Assembly (NCBI RefSeq): GCF_030145815.1
Contig: NZ_JAIXHL010000005.1
Coordinates: 1 to 64,000, forward strand
Origin: Sphingomonas sp.
GTDB lineage: Bacteria > Pseudomonadota > Alphaproteobacteria > Sphingomonadales > Sphingomonadaceae
Length of the DNA: 64,000 nt
Direction: 5' to 3'
Position 1 is the first letter of the stretch. The number at the start of each line of letters is the position of its first letter. The notes under the pieces were generated by a model. It was not told the origin of the DNA. It ran no database searches and saw only the letters and a program-made list of their open reading frames with translations. Of the stretch, positions 9,737 to 18,707 are shown piece by piece. The translations under genes and the position numbers were made by a program.

Positions 9737-10280
9737 GCCGGGCCTTACGGCCACGCTGCACGGTTCCGAAACCCTCGGCGACCGGATCATGAAGGTCAAT
9801 CATGCGGGTGAGCAGGGTGCGATCGCGGTCTACGCAACTCAACGCTGGATTGCGCGTTGGCGCGCACCTGAGATGGTCGCTGAACTGACCGATTTCCTTG
9901 CTCATGAGCGCCGACACCGCGCGCTATTCGCAGCCGAACTCGCCGCGCGTGGGCGTGCTCGTTGCCGCAGCTACCACCTTTGCGCCCTTGCAGGTGTCAC
10001 AGCCGGGACCGTGACCGGCCTAATGGGTCGCGGCGCTATCGCCGCAACCACAGTAGCGATCGAGCGCGTGGTGCTGCACCATTTGACGCTCCAGCTCGCA
10101 ACACTGGACGGCCAGGATGCCGCCGCATGTGCAACGATCCGCGCAATCATCGCCGAGGAACAAGAGCATCACGACTGCTCCGCCGCCCGGCTGGGCGCGC
10201 CAAAGCTGCTCGAACGGATCATCGACCGCGCCATCGCCAGCGCGACAAGGGCGGTCATCTGGCTCGGGATGCGGCTCTAG
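9729..10280 (+). CDS. coq7: COQ7-type demethoxyubiquinone hydroxylase
   Basis: 183 residues. Di-iron carboxylate protein that adds the C6 hydroxyl in ubiquinone biosynthesis. The metal ligands are visible: Glu in KVNHAGEQGAIAVY, the E-x-x-H in AHERRH, Glu in TVAIERVV and the second E-x-x-H in AEEQEHHD. The two half-repeats and length (about 180) fit the bacterial COQ7 group rather than the monooxygenase UbiF. It overlaps the DUF1232 gene by 8 nt. Confidence 0.92.
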   Translation: MTEPGLTATLHGSETLGDRIMKVNHAGEQGAIAVYATQRWIARWRAPEMVAELTDFLAHERRHRALFAAELAARGRARCRSYHLCALAGVTAGTVTGLMGRGAIAATTVAIERVVLHHLTLQLATLDGQDAAACATIRAIIAEEQEHHDCSAARLGAPKLLERIIDRAIASATRAVIWLGMRL

Positions 10281-10289
10281 CCAACCCGC

Positions 10290-11519
10290 TCAGCTATGCG
10301 TAGCGATCCACTCTTCCAGCACCGGGGCGATGCGGTTGCGCCATTTGCTGCCGTTGAAGATGCCGTAATGGCCGACGTCCTCGGCCATGTAATATTTCTT
10401 CATCTTGGCGGGCAGGTTGGTCGCGATGGTCAGCGCCGCCCCGGTCTGGCCCAGGCCTGAGATGTCGTCCTTCTCACCCTCGATCGCGAGGATCGCGGTG
10501 TCGGTGATCGCCGCCGGATCGACGCGACGGCCGCGGTGCATCATCTCGCCCTTGGGCAAAGCGTGCGACTGGAACACGACATCGATCGTCTGCAGGTAGA
10601 ATTCCGACGTCATGTCGCAGACCGAGCGATATTCGTCATAGAAGCGCATCGTCGCATCGGCGCTCTCGTCATCGCCCTTGACCAGATGCTTGAACATTTC
10701 CCAGTGGGAATTCATGTGGTTACCCAGGTTCATGGTCATGAACCCGGCGAGTTGGAGAAAGCCCGGATAGACGGTGCGCCCGGCGCCCGGATAGGTTGCA
10801 GGGACGGTCGCGATCACATTCTGCTTGAACCAGCTGTGCGGCCGTTCGGTCGCCAGCGTGTTGACTGCGGTCGGTGCCTCACGCGTGTCGATGGGCCCGC
10901 CCATCATGGTCAGCGTGCGCGGCGTGTTGGGATGCTTGTCGGCGTTCATCAGCGCGACCGCGGCATAGACCGGGACCGAGGGCTGGCACACCGCGAGTAC
11001 GTGCGGGCGGGCATCACCCTCCGCGCCGATGGTGGCGAGAAATTCGATGACGTAATCGACATAGTCGTCGAGGTCGAAGCGCCCGTCGGCGAGCGGCACC
11101 TGACGCGCGTCGCGCCAGTCGGTGATGTAGACATCGGCAACGGGCAGCATCCGCTGAACCGTGCCGCGCAGCAGCGTCGCGAAATGGCCGCTCATCGGCG
11201 CGACGATCAGCAGCTTGGGGCCGCCCTCAACGCCTTCGCGCACGAAACGCTTGAGCTGACCGAACGGCTTGCGCAGCACGATCTCTTCATGCACCGCGAC
11301 CTGCTTGCCGTGGATTTCGGTGAAATCCAGCCCGAATTCGGGCTTGCCGCGCGGTGCCGAGGCATGGGCGAACACTTCGAGCGCGGAGGCGAGGATCGGC
11401 CCGCCGCCGAAATAGGCAAAGGGGTTGGCCGGGTTGTTGAGCAGGCCCGCGCTGAAATTCGCCAGCGCGCTCGCGCCGGCCAGCATCGAGCGCTGAAGTT
11501 CATAGGCATTGTACAACAT
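10290..11519 (-). CDS. phaZ: Intracellular polyhydroxyalkanoate depolymerase
   Basis: 409 residues, no signal peptide. The product matches the intracellular PhaZ (short-chain PHA granule) family: N-terminal MLYNAYELQRSML, the PKLLIVAPMSGHFATLLRGTV segment, and the lipase-like box AVCQPSVPV in which Cys (near residue 178) replaces the usual Ser. Late AEDVGHYGIFNG carries the probable catalytic His. Mobilises stored PHB. ATG 11519 chosen; a TTG two codons upstream is possible. It is convergent with coq7 (9 nt) and divergent from the ABC exporter. Confidence 0.92.
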   Translation of the reverse strand: MLYNAYELQRSMLAGASALANFSAGLLNNPANPFAYFGGGPILASALEVFAHASAPRGKPEFGLDFTEIHGKQVAVHEEIVLRKPFGQLKRFVREGVEGGPKLLIVAPMSGHFATLLRGTVQRMLPVADVYITDWRDARQVPLADGRFDLDDYVDYVIEFLATIGAEGDARPHVLAVCQPSVPVYAAVALMNADKHPNTPRTLTMMGGPIDTREAPTAVNTLATERPHSWFKQNVIATVPATYPGAGRTVYPGFLQLAGFMTMNLGNHMNSHWEMFKHLVKGDDESADATMRFYDEYRSVCDMTSEFYLQTIDVVFQSHALPKGEMMHRGRRVDPAAITDTAILAIEGEKDDISGLGQTGAALTIATNLPAKMKKYYMAEDVGHYGIFNGSKWRNRIAPVLEEWIATHS

Positions 11520-11668
11520 CGGCAATCAACATCCCCGCCCCGCACGGGGCAATGACAACGGTCTCATTCCGTTTATAGCGGGCTCATGCTGCAGTGCAAA
11601 CGCGGCGTACCCGATTTTCGATCCGCGAACCCTGTTCCCTTGCCTTCCGCTTCACGCTAGGCGGCGAC

Positions 11669-13468
11669 ATGGCCGAGCCGACACCGCCCCCCGCCCCCGC
11701 CGCACCCCCCGCTCAGCCGCAGCGCAAGCTGTCGAGCCTGACGATCGTGTGGGGCTATACGCGCCGCTACCCGCTACAGCTGACGCTGGCGATCACGGCG
11801 TTGCTGCTGGCCGCCGGCGCCACATTGTGGATCCCGCGCACGTTCAAGGAAGTGGTCGACAAGGGGTTCGGTGCGGACTCCGATCCGACGCAGATCGGCG
11901 GCTATTTCCAGGGGTTGCTGCTGGTCGTGGTGGTCCTCGCCTTTGCCACCGCCATGCGCTTCTACTTCGTGTCGTGGCTAGGCGAGCGGACCGTGGCGGA
12001 CATGCGCGCGGCGGTGCACCGCAACCTGCTGCGCCTGCCCCCGCGCTGGTTCGAAGAGAACCGCCCGTCGGAAATCGCCAGCCGCCTGACCGCCGACACC
12101 GCCGTGGTCGAACAGATTGTCGGGACCACCGTGTCGGTCGCGCTGCGCAACCTGCTGATCGCGGTCGGGGGTACGCTGTACCTGTTCGTGCTCGCGCCCA
12201 AGATCGCGGCCTATCTGCTGGTCGGCATTCCGGTGATCGTGCTGCCGATCATGTGGCTGGGCGGGCGCGTGCGGCGCTTTTCGCGGACCAGCCAGGATCG
12301 CGTCGCCGATATCGGGTCGATCGCGTCGGAAACGCTGGGCGCCATGCGGATCGTGCAGGCATTCGGACAGGAGGTTCGCGAAAGCGCACGCTTCCAGGAC
12401 GCGGTCGATCGCGGCTTCTCCACCGCCCGCAAGCGGTTCGCCACCCGTGCGCTGATGACCGCGCTCGTCATCTTCGCGCTGTTCACCGCAATCACGTTGA
12501 TCATGTGGGACGCGGTCTATGGCGTCGCGCAGGGACGTATTTCGGGCGGCTCGATCACCGCCTTCGTGATCACCGCGGGCCTGGTCACCGGTGCGTTCGG
12601 CGCGCTGACCGAAGTCTATGGCGACCTGCTCCGCGCATCGGGCGCCGCCGCGCGGCTTGCCGAACTGCTATCGGAGGAGCCGGAGATTGCCGCGCCCGCC
12701 AATCCGGTGGCCTTGCCCGAACCAGCGCAGGGCGCGATCGATTTCGATCATGTCACGTTCCGCTACCCCACCCGCCCCGAGGTTTCGGCGCTGAACGACT
12801 TCACCCTGTCGGTTGCGCCGGGCGAGACCGTGGCGGTGGTCGGGCCGTCGGGCGCGGGCAAGTCGACGCTGTTCCAGCTGGTCCAGCGCTTCTATGACCC
12901 CGAAGCGGGCGAAGTGCGCGTCGATGGCGTGCCGCTGCCCAACGCCGATCCGGCGCAGGTGCGCGCGCGCATGGCCATGGTGCCGCAGGAGACGGTGATC
13001 TTTGCCGCCAGCGCCCGCGACAATCTGCGCTATGGCCGCTGGGACGCGACCGAGGAGCAGATCTGGCAGGCCGCCGAAGCCGCCAACGCCGCCGAATTCC
13101 TGCGCGAACTCCCCCAAGGGCTCGACACCTTCCTCGGCGAAGACGGCGCGCGCCTGTCCGGCGGGCAGCGTCAGCGCATCGCCATCGCCCGGGCATTGCT
13201 GCGCGACGCGCCGATCCTGTTGCTCGACGAGGCGACTAGCGCGCTCGACGCGGAGAGCGAGCGGCTGGTGCAGGATGCGCTCGACCATCTGATGCAGGGA
13301 CGCACCACGCTCGTCATCGCCCATCGCCTCGCCACAGTGCGCGCGGCGCAGCGCATCATCGTGATGGATGAGGGGCGCATCGTCGAAACCGGCACCCATG
13401 CCGAACTGGTCGCGAAGGGCGGCCTCTATGCGCGTCTCGCCAGTTTGCAGTTCAGCGAGAGCGTTTAG
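11669..13468 (+). CDS. ABC exporter, fused transmembrane and ATPase (MsbA-like)
   Basis: 599 residues. A Pro/Ala-rich cytosolic N-terminus precedes an exporter membrane domain (about residues 35-315, six helices) and a nucleotide-binding domain with Walker A GPSGAGKST (near 392), signature LSGGQRQR (near 496), Walker B ILLLDEATSALD and the H-loop VIAHRLATV. This half-transporter homodimerises; the nearest described relatives are MsbA/lipid A or multidrug exporters, but the substrate is unknown. ATG 11669 follows AGGCGG. The 3' end overlaps the convergent small gene by 4 nt. Confidence 0.93.
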   Translation: MAEPTPPPAPAAPPAQPQRKLSSLTIVWGYTRRYPLQLTLAITALLLAAGATLWIPRTFKEVVDKGFGADSDPTQIGGYFQGLLLVVVVLAFATAMRFYFVSWLGERTVADMRAAVHRNLLRLPPRWFEENRPSEIASRLTADTAVVEQIVGTTVSVALRNLLIAVGGTLYLFVLAPKIAAYLLVGIPVIVLPIMWLGGRVRRFSRTSQDRVADIGSIASETLGAMRIVQAFGQEVRESARFQDAVDRGFSTARKRFATRALMTALVIFALFTAITLIMWDAVYGVAQGRISGGSITAFVITAGLVTGAFGALTEVYGDLLRASGAAARLAELLSEEPEIAAPANPVALPEPAQGAIDFDHVTFRYPTRPEVSALNDFTLSVAPGETVAVVGPSGAGKSTLFQLVQRFYDPEAGEVRVDGVPLPNADPAQVRARMAMVPQETVIFAASARDNLRYGRWDATEEQIWQAAEAANAAEFLRELPQGLDTFLGEDGARLSGGQRQRIAIARALLRDAPILLLDEATSALDAESERLVQDALDHLMQGRTTLVIAHRLATVRAAQRIIVMDEGRIVETGTHAELVAKGGLYARLASLQFSESV

Positions 13469-13761
13469 TAACGCGAGAAATACCAGGCCGCGACGGCAAG
13501 GACGGCGGCCAGCGCGAGCGCGACCTTGAGCTTGGGGTTGCGTACCGGCTCGCGCTCGCGTCCCATGCGGTCGAGGTCGAACCAGTAATGCGCCGGATGC
13601 GCCTCGCGGATCACGCCGCTCGCGCGCAACCGGTCGAATGCCGCGCGCTCGACCGGGCCGGGCGCATATTCGATCGCGGTGCCGGGCGAGATCGCGCGAT
13701 GCTCCGCGAAATGGCGCTGGACGCGGAACTGGCCAAGGTCGGATGCGCCGTTGAGCGGCAT
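13465..13761 (-). CDS. Small tail-anchored protein (paralogue of 15949-16263)
   Basis: 98 residues from ATG 13761 (GGAGA about 10 nt upstream). The soluble part (FRVQRHFAEHRAISPGTAIE ... FDRLRASGVIREAHPAHYWFDL) resembles a small winged-helix-like domain, and the protein ends in a single hydrophobic segment LKVALALAAVLAVAAWYFSRY, so it is probably anchored by its C-terminus with the domain in the cytoplasm. The gene after rnr at 15949-16263 has the same layout and a recognisably similar soluble domain. No function known. The in-frame extension up to 13848 is not supported by the paralogue. Confidence 0.72.
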   Translation of the reverse strand: MPLNGASDLGQFRVQRHFAEHRAISPGTAIEYAPGPVERAAFDRLRASGVIREAHPAHYWFDLDRMGREREPVRNPKLKVALALAAVLAVAAWYFSRY

Positions 13762-13895
13762 GATGTGCGGGTCTCCATTGAAGCGCCCATAGTCGGGAAG
13801 CGCGTGGCGGGTTTCAAGGCCGCCGATAGCTGGACCTTTGTGCCACACAGGATTCCCCTGCTCGCACGCGCGGTGGTCGAGCGGTAGAGCGCGGC

Positions 13896-14570
13896 ATGCG
13901 CTTTCGCCTGTTCAAGCCGATTCTCGCCGGTGCGCGGCCGCTCGACCGGATCATTGCCTGTATCGGCGCGACGATCTGCATCGCGCTGACCATGGCGATC
14001 GGCGCGGGTCTGGGGCTGACGGCGGCGGACTTGCCGCTGATCGTCGCGCCGATGGGGGCGTCGGCGGTGCTGATTTTTGCGGTGCCCGCCAGCCCGCTGG
14101 CCCAGCCGTGGCCGGTCGTCGGCGGCAACACGATTTCGGCACTGGTCGGGATCGCCGTCTATCGGCACGTCCCCGATCCGATGATCGCTGCGGGGCTTGC
14201 CGTCGGACTGGCGATCCTGGCGATGTCGCTCTGCCGCTGCCTCCATCCGCCGGGTGGTGCCGCCGCGCTGACCGCAGTGATCGGCGGGGAGAGCGTGCAT
14301 GCGGCGGGCTATTCCTTCGCGCTGGCCCCGGTTGCGCTCAATTCGGTCGCGCTGGTGATGCTGGCGATGGTGTTTCACCGGCTGTCGACGCACAGCTATC
14401 CGCACCGGGCGGTTCCCGTGGCGGCGGCCCCGGTCGCGAGCGGGCTGCACCTCGACGACATCGACCGCGCGCTCGCCGATCTGCCCGACAGTTTCGACAT
14501 CAGCCGCGAGGATCTGGACGTGCTGCTGTCGCTGGCGGAAACGCACGCCCAGGCGCGGCGCGGGCGCTGA
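13896..14570 (+). CDS. HPP family membrane protein
   Basis: 224 residues. Four or five hydrophobic segments contain the HPP family signatures VAPMGASAVLIFAVPASPLAQPWPVVGGN and LCRCLHPPGGAAALTAV. HPP proteins have been linked to nitrite transport in plants and cyanobacteria; whether this one transports anything similar is unknown. The C-terminal ~50 residues (LDDIDRALADLPDSFDIS...) form a cytosolic acidic tail. ATG 13896 starts the gene; it is divergent from the small tail-anchored gene. Confidence 0.88.
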   Translation: MRFRLFKPILAGARPLDRIIACIGATICIALTMAIGAGLGLTAADLPLIVAPMGASAVLIFAVPASPLAQPWPVVGGNTISALVGIAVYRHVPDPMIAAGLAVGLAILAMSLCRCLHPPGGAAALTAVIGGESVHAAGYSFALAPVALNSVALVMLAMVFHRLSTHSYPHRAVPVAAAPVASGLHLDDIDRALADLPDSFDISREDLDVLLSLAETHAQARRGR

Positions 14571-14629
14571 CCCGGCCTTTCAATTTTTGGAAAGTCGGGT
14601 ACGCTCGGGCAAAAGCTTGAGAGGATGGC

Positions 14630-15796
14630 ATGACCCGCGAGTTCGATCTGATCGTCTATGGCGCAACCGGCTTCACCGGGCGCCTCGTCGCCGAATATCT
14701 GGCGCAGCGTTACAATGATGGTTCGCTCAAATGGGCAATGGCCGGCCGATCGCTGACCAAGCTCGAACAGGTCCGCGACGAGATCGGTGCGCCCGCCGAT
14801 ACGCCGCTGCTGACCGCCAATGCCGACGACCCCGCCGCGCTGCTCGCGCTCACCGCGCGGGCGAGTGTCGTGCTGACCACGGTCGGGCCGTATCAACTTT
14901 ACGGCAATGATCTGGTCGCGGCGTGTGTCGAGACCGGCACCGGCTATGTCGATCTGTGCGGCGAGCCCAACTGGATGCACGACGTCATTGCGCGGCATCA
15001 GGATGCAGCAAAGGCCAGCGGCGCGCGCATCGTGCTGTCGTGCGGGTTCGATTCGATCCCGTTCGACCTGGGCGTATGGACCGCGGAGCAGGCGGCGATC
15101 GCCAAATGGGGCCGCCCCGCCCCGCGCGTGAAGGGCCGCGTGCGCAAAATGCAGGGCACCTTCTCTGGCGGCACCTTCGCCAGCGGCAAGGCGACGGCGG
15201 CAGCCGCGGCGAAGAACCCGGCAGTGTTCAAGATCCTGCTCGATCCCTTTGCGCTCACCCCCGGTTTTACCGGGCCGGACCAGCCCAAGGGGATGATGCC
15301 CGAATATGACGAAGCCGTGGGCGGCTGGGTCGCGCCGTTCGTGATGGCGGTGATCAACACCAAGAATGTCCACCGCACCAACTTCCTCGCCGGCCACCCC
15401 TATGGCACCGACTTCCGCTATGACGAGATGATGGTCGCGCCCGGGCTGGGCGACATTGGCAAGGCAGCGGCGGAGGCGATTGCCAAGCTGAACCCGATGA
15501 ACGCCGACAAGGGCCCCGCGCCCGGCGAAGGCCCGTCCAAGGAAGAGCGCGAGGCGGGGTTCTACGAAATCGACTTCATCGCGGAGATGCCGACCGGCGA
15601 GTCGCTGACCTGCATCGTCACCGGCGACCGCGATCCCGGCTATGGCTCGACCAGCAGGATGATCGCCGAGGCAGCGCTGTGCCTGATCCGCGATGTCGCG
15701 GGCGACGGCGGGGTGTGGACACCGGGCGCGCTGATGGCGCAGCCGCTGAAGGCGCGGCTGGAGGCCAATGCGGGGCTGAAGTTCGTGGTGAAGTGA
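14630..15796 (+). CDS. Saccharopine dehydrogenase-like / trans-acting enoyl reductase family protein
   Basis: 388 residues. N-terminal Rossmann NAD(P) site FDLIVYGATGFTGRLVAEYL, then the family patterns VVLTTVGPYQLYG, YVDLCGEPNWM and VLSCGFDSIPFDLG. This is the saccharopine dehydrogenase NADP-binding family, which includes the mycobacterial trans-acting enoyl reductase and many uncharacterised bacterial members; no lysine-pathway genes are nearby, so a lipid or polyketide reductase role is at least as likely. Directly followed by a palindromic repeat. Confidence 0.87.
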   Translation: MTREFDLIVYGATGFTGRLVAEYLAQRYNDGSLKWAMAGRSLTKLEQVRDEIGAPADTPLLTANADDPAALLALTARASVVLTTVGPYQLYGNDLVAACVETGTGYVDLCGEPNWMHDVIARHQDAAKASGARIVLSCGFDSIPFDLGVWTAEQAAIAKWGRPAPRVKGRVRKMQGTFSGGTFASGKATAAAAAKNPAVFKILLDPFALTPGFTGPDQPKGMMPEYDEAVGGWVAPFVMAVINTKNVHRTNFLAGHPYGTDFRYDEMMVAPGLGDIGKAAAEAIAKLNPMNADKGPAPGEGPSKEEREAGFYEIDFIAEMPTGESLTCIVTGDRDPGYGSTSRMIAEAALCLIRDVAGDGGVWTPGALMAQPLKARLEANAGLKFVVK

Positions 15797-15805
15797 CGCT
15801 CTCAA

Positions 15806-15942
15806 TCCTCCCCCGCAAGGGGGAGGTGGCACGCGCAGCGTGACGGAGGGGGAGGAAGCACGACGGCAAGAGGTTCAGGGACGCAGCCGTCCTCCCCCTC
15901 CGTCAGGCTATGCCTGCCACCTCCCCCTGGCGGGGGAGGATA
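15806..15942. repeat. Palindromic repeat, family A (copy 1)
   Basis: About 137 bp. Each end is a hairpin, CCTCCCCCGCAAGGGGGAGG on the left and CCTCCCCCTGGCGGGGGAGG on the right, and inside lie inverted arms GACGGAGGGGGAGGA ... TCCTCCCCCTCCGTC. Copy 2 at 33204-33338 has the same ends and inner arms with a different centre. It sits between the reductase gene and the tail-anchored gene and could also act as a transcription stop. Confidence 0.9.
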
Positions 15943-15948
15943 AGATGC

Positions 15949-16263
15949 TCAACCCACGTAGAAAAACGTCATCACCGCCAGCGCCAGCACGACCGCCGCG
16001 ACGATCAGCACCGGGGCGCGCTTGCGGCGGTGATGCGCGATCACCGCATCGTGCACGCGCAGGTCGAGCCAGTAATAGCCCTGCCCTTCCCGCCGGATCA
16101 CGCGTTGCGCGATCAGCTTGTCGAACACCGGCTTCAGATCGGCGGGTGGGGTGTAGAGGATCGTGCTGAGCGGCGTGATCGCGTGCTCGGCACAGAAATG
16201 ATCGAGAATGCGGCGACGGCCGCGCGCGAACTTCGTGATCGGAACCGATTCAACGACCGCCAT
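15949..16263 (-). CDS. Small tail-anchored protein (paralogue of 13465-13761)
   Basis: 104 residues. Soluble domain RRRILDHFCAEHAITPLSTI ... FDKLIAQRVIRREGQGYYWLDL, then a basic patch HHRRKRAP and a single C-terminal membrane segment VLIVAAVVLALAVMTFFYVG. The domain order and key positions (HF-x-EH-A-I-[ST]-P, FD-[KR]-L, VIR, YW-[LF]-DL) match the protein at 13465-13761. Its ATG overlaps the rnr stop by one nucleotide (TGATG), so translation is probably coupled to RNase R. Function unknown. Confidence 0.78.
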   Translation of the reverse strand: MAVVESVPITKFARGRRRILDHFCAEHAITPLSTILYTPPADLKPVFDKLIAQRVIRREGQGYYWLDLRVHDAVIAHHRRKRAPVLIVAAVVLALAVMTFFYVG

Positions 16264-18578
16264 CAGCGCTTGCGCCCCTGATGCCTGATATTCGCGGGAC
16301 GCCCGCGTCGCTTGAGCGGACGCGGCGGGCCGGACTTGCGCCGCTCGCCATCCGGACGCGGGCCTGATCCGCTGCCCTTGCCGTCGGGCAGTTCGAAGCG
16401 CAGCGCGCCCGACACCGGGTTCGCCTCGACCAGCTTGAGCTGCAACCGCTGCCCCAGCGCGAACTCAGCGCCAGTATCTTCGCCCACCAGCCGCTGCCCG
16501 GCCTCGTCATAACGGAAATATTCGCGGCCCAGATCGCGCGCGGGGACAAGGCCATCGCCGCCGATCCCATCGACCGTCGCAAAGAACCCGAACGACTGCA
16601 CGCCAGTAATCCGCGCATCCAGCACCTCGCCGACATGGCTGGCCAGATAGGCGGCGACATAGCGGTCGATCGTGTCGCGCTCCGCCTCCATCGCGCGGCG
16701 CTCGAGCTTGCTGATCAGCTCGCCGGTCCGCTCCATGTCCTTGTCCGCCGGCAGCTCGCCCCCCGGCCCGAGCTTGAACGCCTCGGTCAACGCGCGGTGG
16801 ACCACCAGATCGGCATAGCGGCGGATCGGCGAGGTGAAGTGCGCGTAACTGCCCAGTGCCAGCCCGAAATGCCCGGCATTTTGCGGCCCATAATAGGCCT
16901 GGGTCTGCGTGCGCAGCACCTGCGTCATCACCTCGGCGTGGAAATCCGCCTCCTTGGTCCGCGCGATGACATGGTTGAACGTCTTCGGCCGGATCACCTG
17001 CCCCAGCGCGAATTCGACATCGAGCGTCTTGAGATATTCCTTGAGCGCGACCAGCTTCTCGCGGCTCGGCGGCTCGTGGATGCGGTACATGACCGGCGCC
17101 TTCTTCTTCTCCAGCGCCTTGGCCGCCGCGACGTTGGCGGCGATCATGTAATCCTCGATCAGCTTGTGCGCATCCAACCGCTCGCGCGGCGCGACCGACA
17201 GGATGCGGCCCTTCTCATCGAGCACGATCCGCCGTTCGGGCAGGTCGAGGTCGAGCGGCTCACGCTTCGCCCGCGCCTTGTTGAGCGCGGCCCAGCAGTC
17301 CCACAGGGGCTGAAGGATCGGCAACAGTTCGTCGCCCCGGCGCAGGCCGGGGCTGCTATCGTCTTGCGCAACGCTTGCCGCGTCCGGCGCCCGCTCGGAC
17401 GCCTGCGCATCGATCGCCGCTTGCGCATCCTCATACGCAATATTCGCCGCCAGCTTCACCACCGCGCGGCTGAACCGCCAGTCCCTGATCTCGCCATCTG
17501 CGCCGATTCGCATATGACACGCCAGCGCCGCGCGCTCGACGCCTTCCTTGAGCGAACACACATCCGCCGACAGCACCTCCGGCAGCATCGGCACCACGCG
17601 GTCGGGGAAGTAAACGCTGTTGCCGCGCTTGCGCGCCTCACGGTCGAGCAGGGATCCGGGGCGGACATAGAAGCTCACATCGGCAATCGCGACGATCGCC
17701 TTCCACCCGCCCTTGTTCGCGGGATCGTCGTCCGGCATCGCCCAGACCGCATCGTCATGGTCGCGCGCATCCGCGGGGTCGATCGCAACGATCGGCAGGT
17801 CGCGCAGGTCTTCCCGCCCCTCGCCCAGCGGCTGCTTCGCAACGCGTTCGGCCTCGGCGAGCAGTTCCTCGGAGAAGATGTGCGGGATTTCATGCTTGTG
17901 GATCGCGATCAGCGAGAAGCTGCGCGGCGCGAACGGGTCGCCAAGAATTTCGCTGACCTTGGCGAACAGCCGCGGCCCCTTCCCCGTCACCTCGGCCATT
18001 ACCAGGTCGCCCGGCTCCGCACCGTTGCGATCGGAGATGACCGGGCTGGTGCGCTCCTTCTTGTCCAGTCCCTGCAGATAGAGCCGCCCGCCCTCTTCAT
18101 GGACGACGCCGAGCACCGCCGAATCGCCCTTGGCGAGCTTTTTCATCGGGTAGGCGATCAGGCCCTTTCCGGCCTCTTCGGTGCGCGCAAGGATGCGGTC
18201 GCCGACGCCCAGCGCGCCGCCCGGCCCGCGCTTCTCGCGCACGCGCAGCCGTGGGACCGGAATGCCCTCCGCCTCCCAGCGCTCGGGCACCGCCCAGACG
18301 ATATCGCCGTCGGCCTCGACCACGCGCAGCACCGTCACCTTGGGCACCCCGCCCATCTTGTGGAAGGCGCGGCCGGGGGCGACGTCGATCAGCCCCTCGT
18401 CGCTCATGTCCTTGAGCAGCGCCTTGAGCGCGATCTTTTCCTGCGCGGACAGGCCAAAGGCGCGCGCGATTTCGCGCTTTCCTGCGGGCTGGTCCGACGC
18501 GGTGATGAAATCGATGATCTGTTGGCGGGTCGGCAGGCCCGGAACGGGCTTCGACTTTGCGTTTTTCTGTTTTGCCAT
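16263..18578 (-). CDS. rnr: Ribonuclease R
   Basis: 771 residues; 3'-to-5' hydrolytic exoribonuclease that degrades structured RNA. A helix-turn-helix-like N-terminus (RQQIIDFITASDQPAGKREI) is followed by cold-shock domains, the RNB catalytic domain with AIDPADARDHDDAVWA (metal-binding Asp cluster) and a C-terminal S1 domain (VGEVLDARITGVQSFGFFAT) with a basic tail. An insert near residues 408-416 (SSPGLRRGD) is encoded by a fragment of palindromic repeat family B (17330-17354). The stop overlaps the start of the next small gene. Confidence 0.96.
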   Translation of the reverse strand: MAKQKNAKSKPVPGLPTRQQIIDFITASDQPAGKREIARAFGLSAQEKIALKALLKDMSDEGLIDVAPGRAFHKMGGVPKVTVLRVVEADGDIVWAVPERWEAEGIPVPRLRVREKRGPGGALGVGDRILARTEEAGKGLIAYPMKKLAKGDSAVLGVVHEEGGRLYLQGLDKKERTSPVISDRNGAEPGDLVMAEVTGKGPRLFAKVSEILGDPFAPRSFSLIAIHKHEIPHIFSEELLAEAERVAKQPLGEGREDLRDLPIVAIDPADARDHDDAVWAMPDDDPANKGGWKAIVAIADVSFYVRPGSLLDREARKRGNSVYFPDRVVPMLPEVLSADVCSLKEGVERAALACHMRIGADGEIRDWRFSRAVVKLAANIAYEDAQAAIDAQASERAPDAASVAQDDSSPGLRRGDELLPILQPLWDCWAALNKARAKREPLDLDLPERRIVLDEKGRILSVAPRERLDAHKLIEDYMIAANVAAAKALEKKKAPVMYRIHEPPSREKLVALKEYLKTLDVEFALGQVIRPKTFNHVIARTKEADFHAEVMTQVLRTQTQAYYGPQNAGHFGLALGSYAHFTSPIRRYADLVVHRALTEAFKLGPGGELPADKDMERTGELISKLERRAMEAERDTIDRYVAAYLASHVGEVLDARITGVQSFGFFATVDGIGGDGLVPARDLGREYFRYDEAGQRLVGEDTGAEFALGQRLQLKLVEANPVSGALRFELPDGKGSGSGPRPDGERRKSGPPRPLKRRGRPANIRHQGRKR
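17330..17354. repeat. Palindromic repeat family B, arm fragment inside rnr
   Basis: The left arm of family B (GTCGCCCCGGCGCAGGCCGG plus flanks) matches the left arm of the intergenic copy at 31330-31412 over more than 20 bases. It is in frame inside rnr and encodes PGLRRGD on the minus strand, in the loop ahead of ELLPILQPLW. No second arm is present. Confidence 0.75.
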
Positions 18579-18707
18579 TGGGCGACAACATAGCCCCTCG
18601 CCACAGCAAAACCAAATGCGCTGGTGGAAATTCGCGGCAATCGCGCCCCGCGTTGGCGTCGTGCGCCTATGATTGGATCAGTTCCTTCCGCCCTGCGAGT
18701 TCTGCCC

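Noticed and set aside
11509..12897. 462-codon plus-strand frame over the ABC exporter
   Set aside because: Shifted-frame shadow of the exporter gene; Arg/Gly-rich translation, no motif.
13868..13892. tRNA-like D-arm sequence GGTCGAGCGGTAGAGC
   Set aside because: No T-arm, anticodon stem or acceptor stem in the flanks; chance match ahead of the HPP gene.
14571..14601. Stem-loop ACCCG-CTTTC / GAAAG-CGGGT after the HPP gene
   Set aside because: Interior bulge and no T-run; too weak to call a terminator.
16635..18593. 652-codon plus-strand open frame
   Set aside because: Exactly antisense to rnr; its translation is low-complexity Arg/Leu/Asp sequence without domain features.
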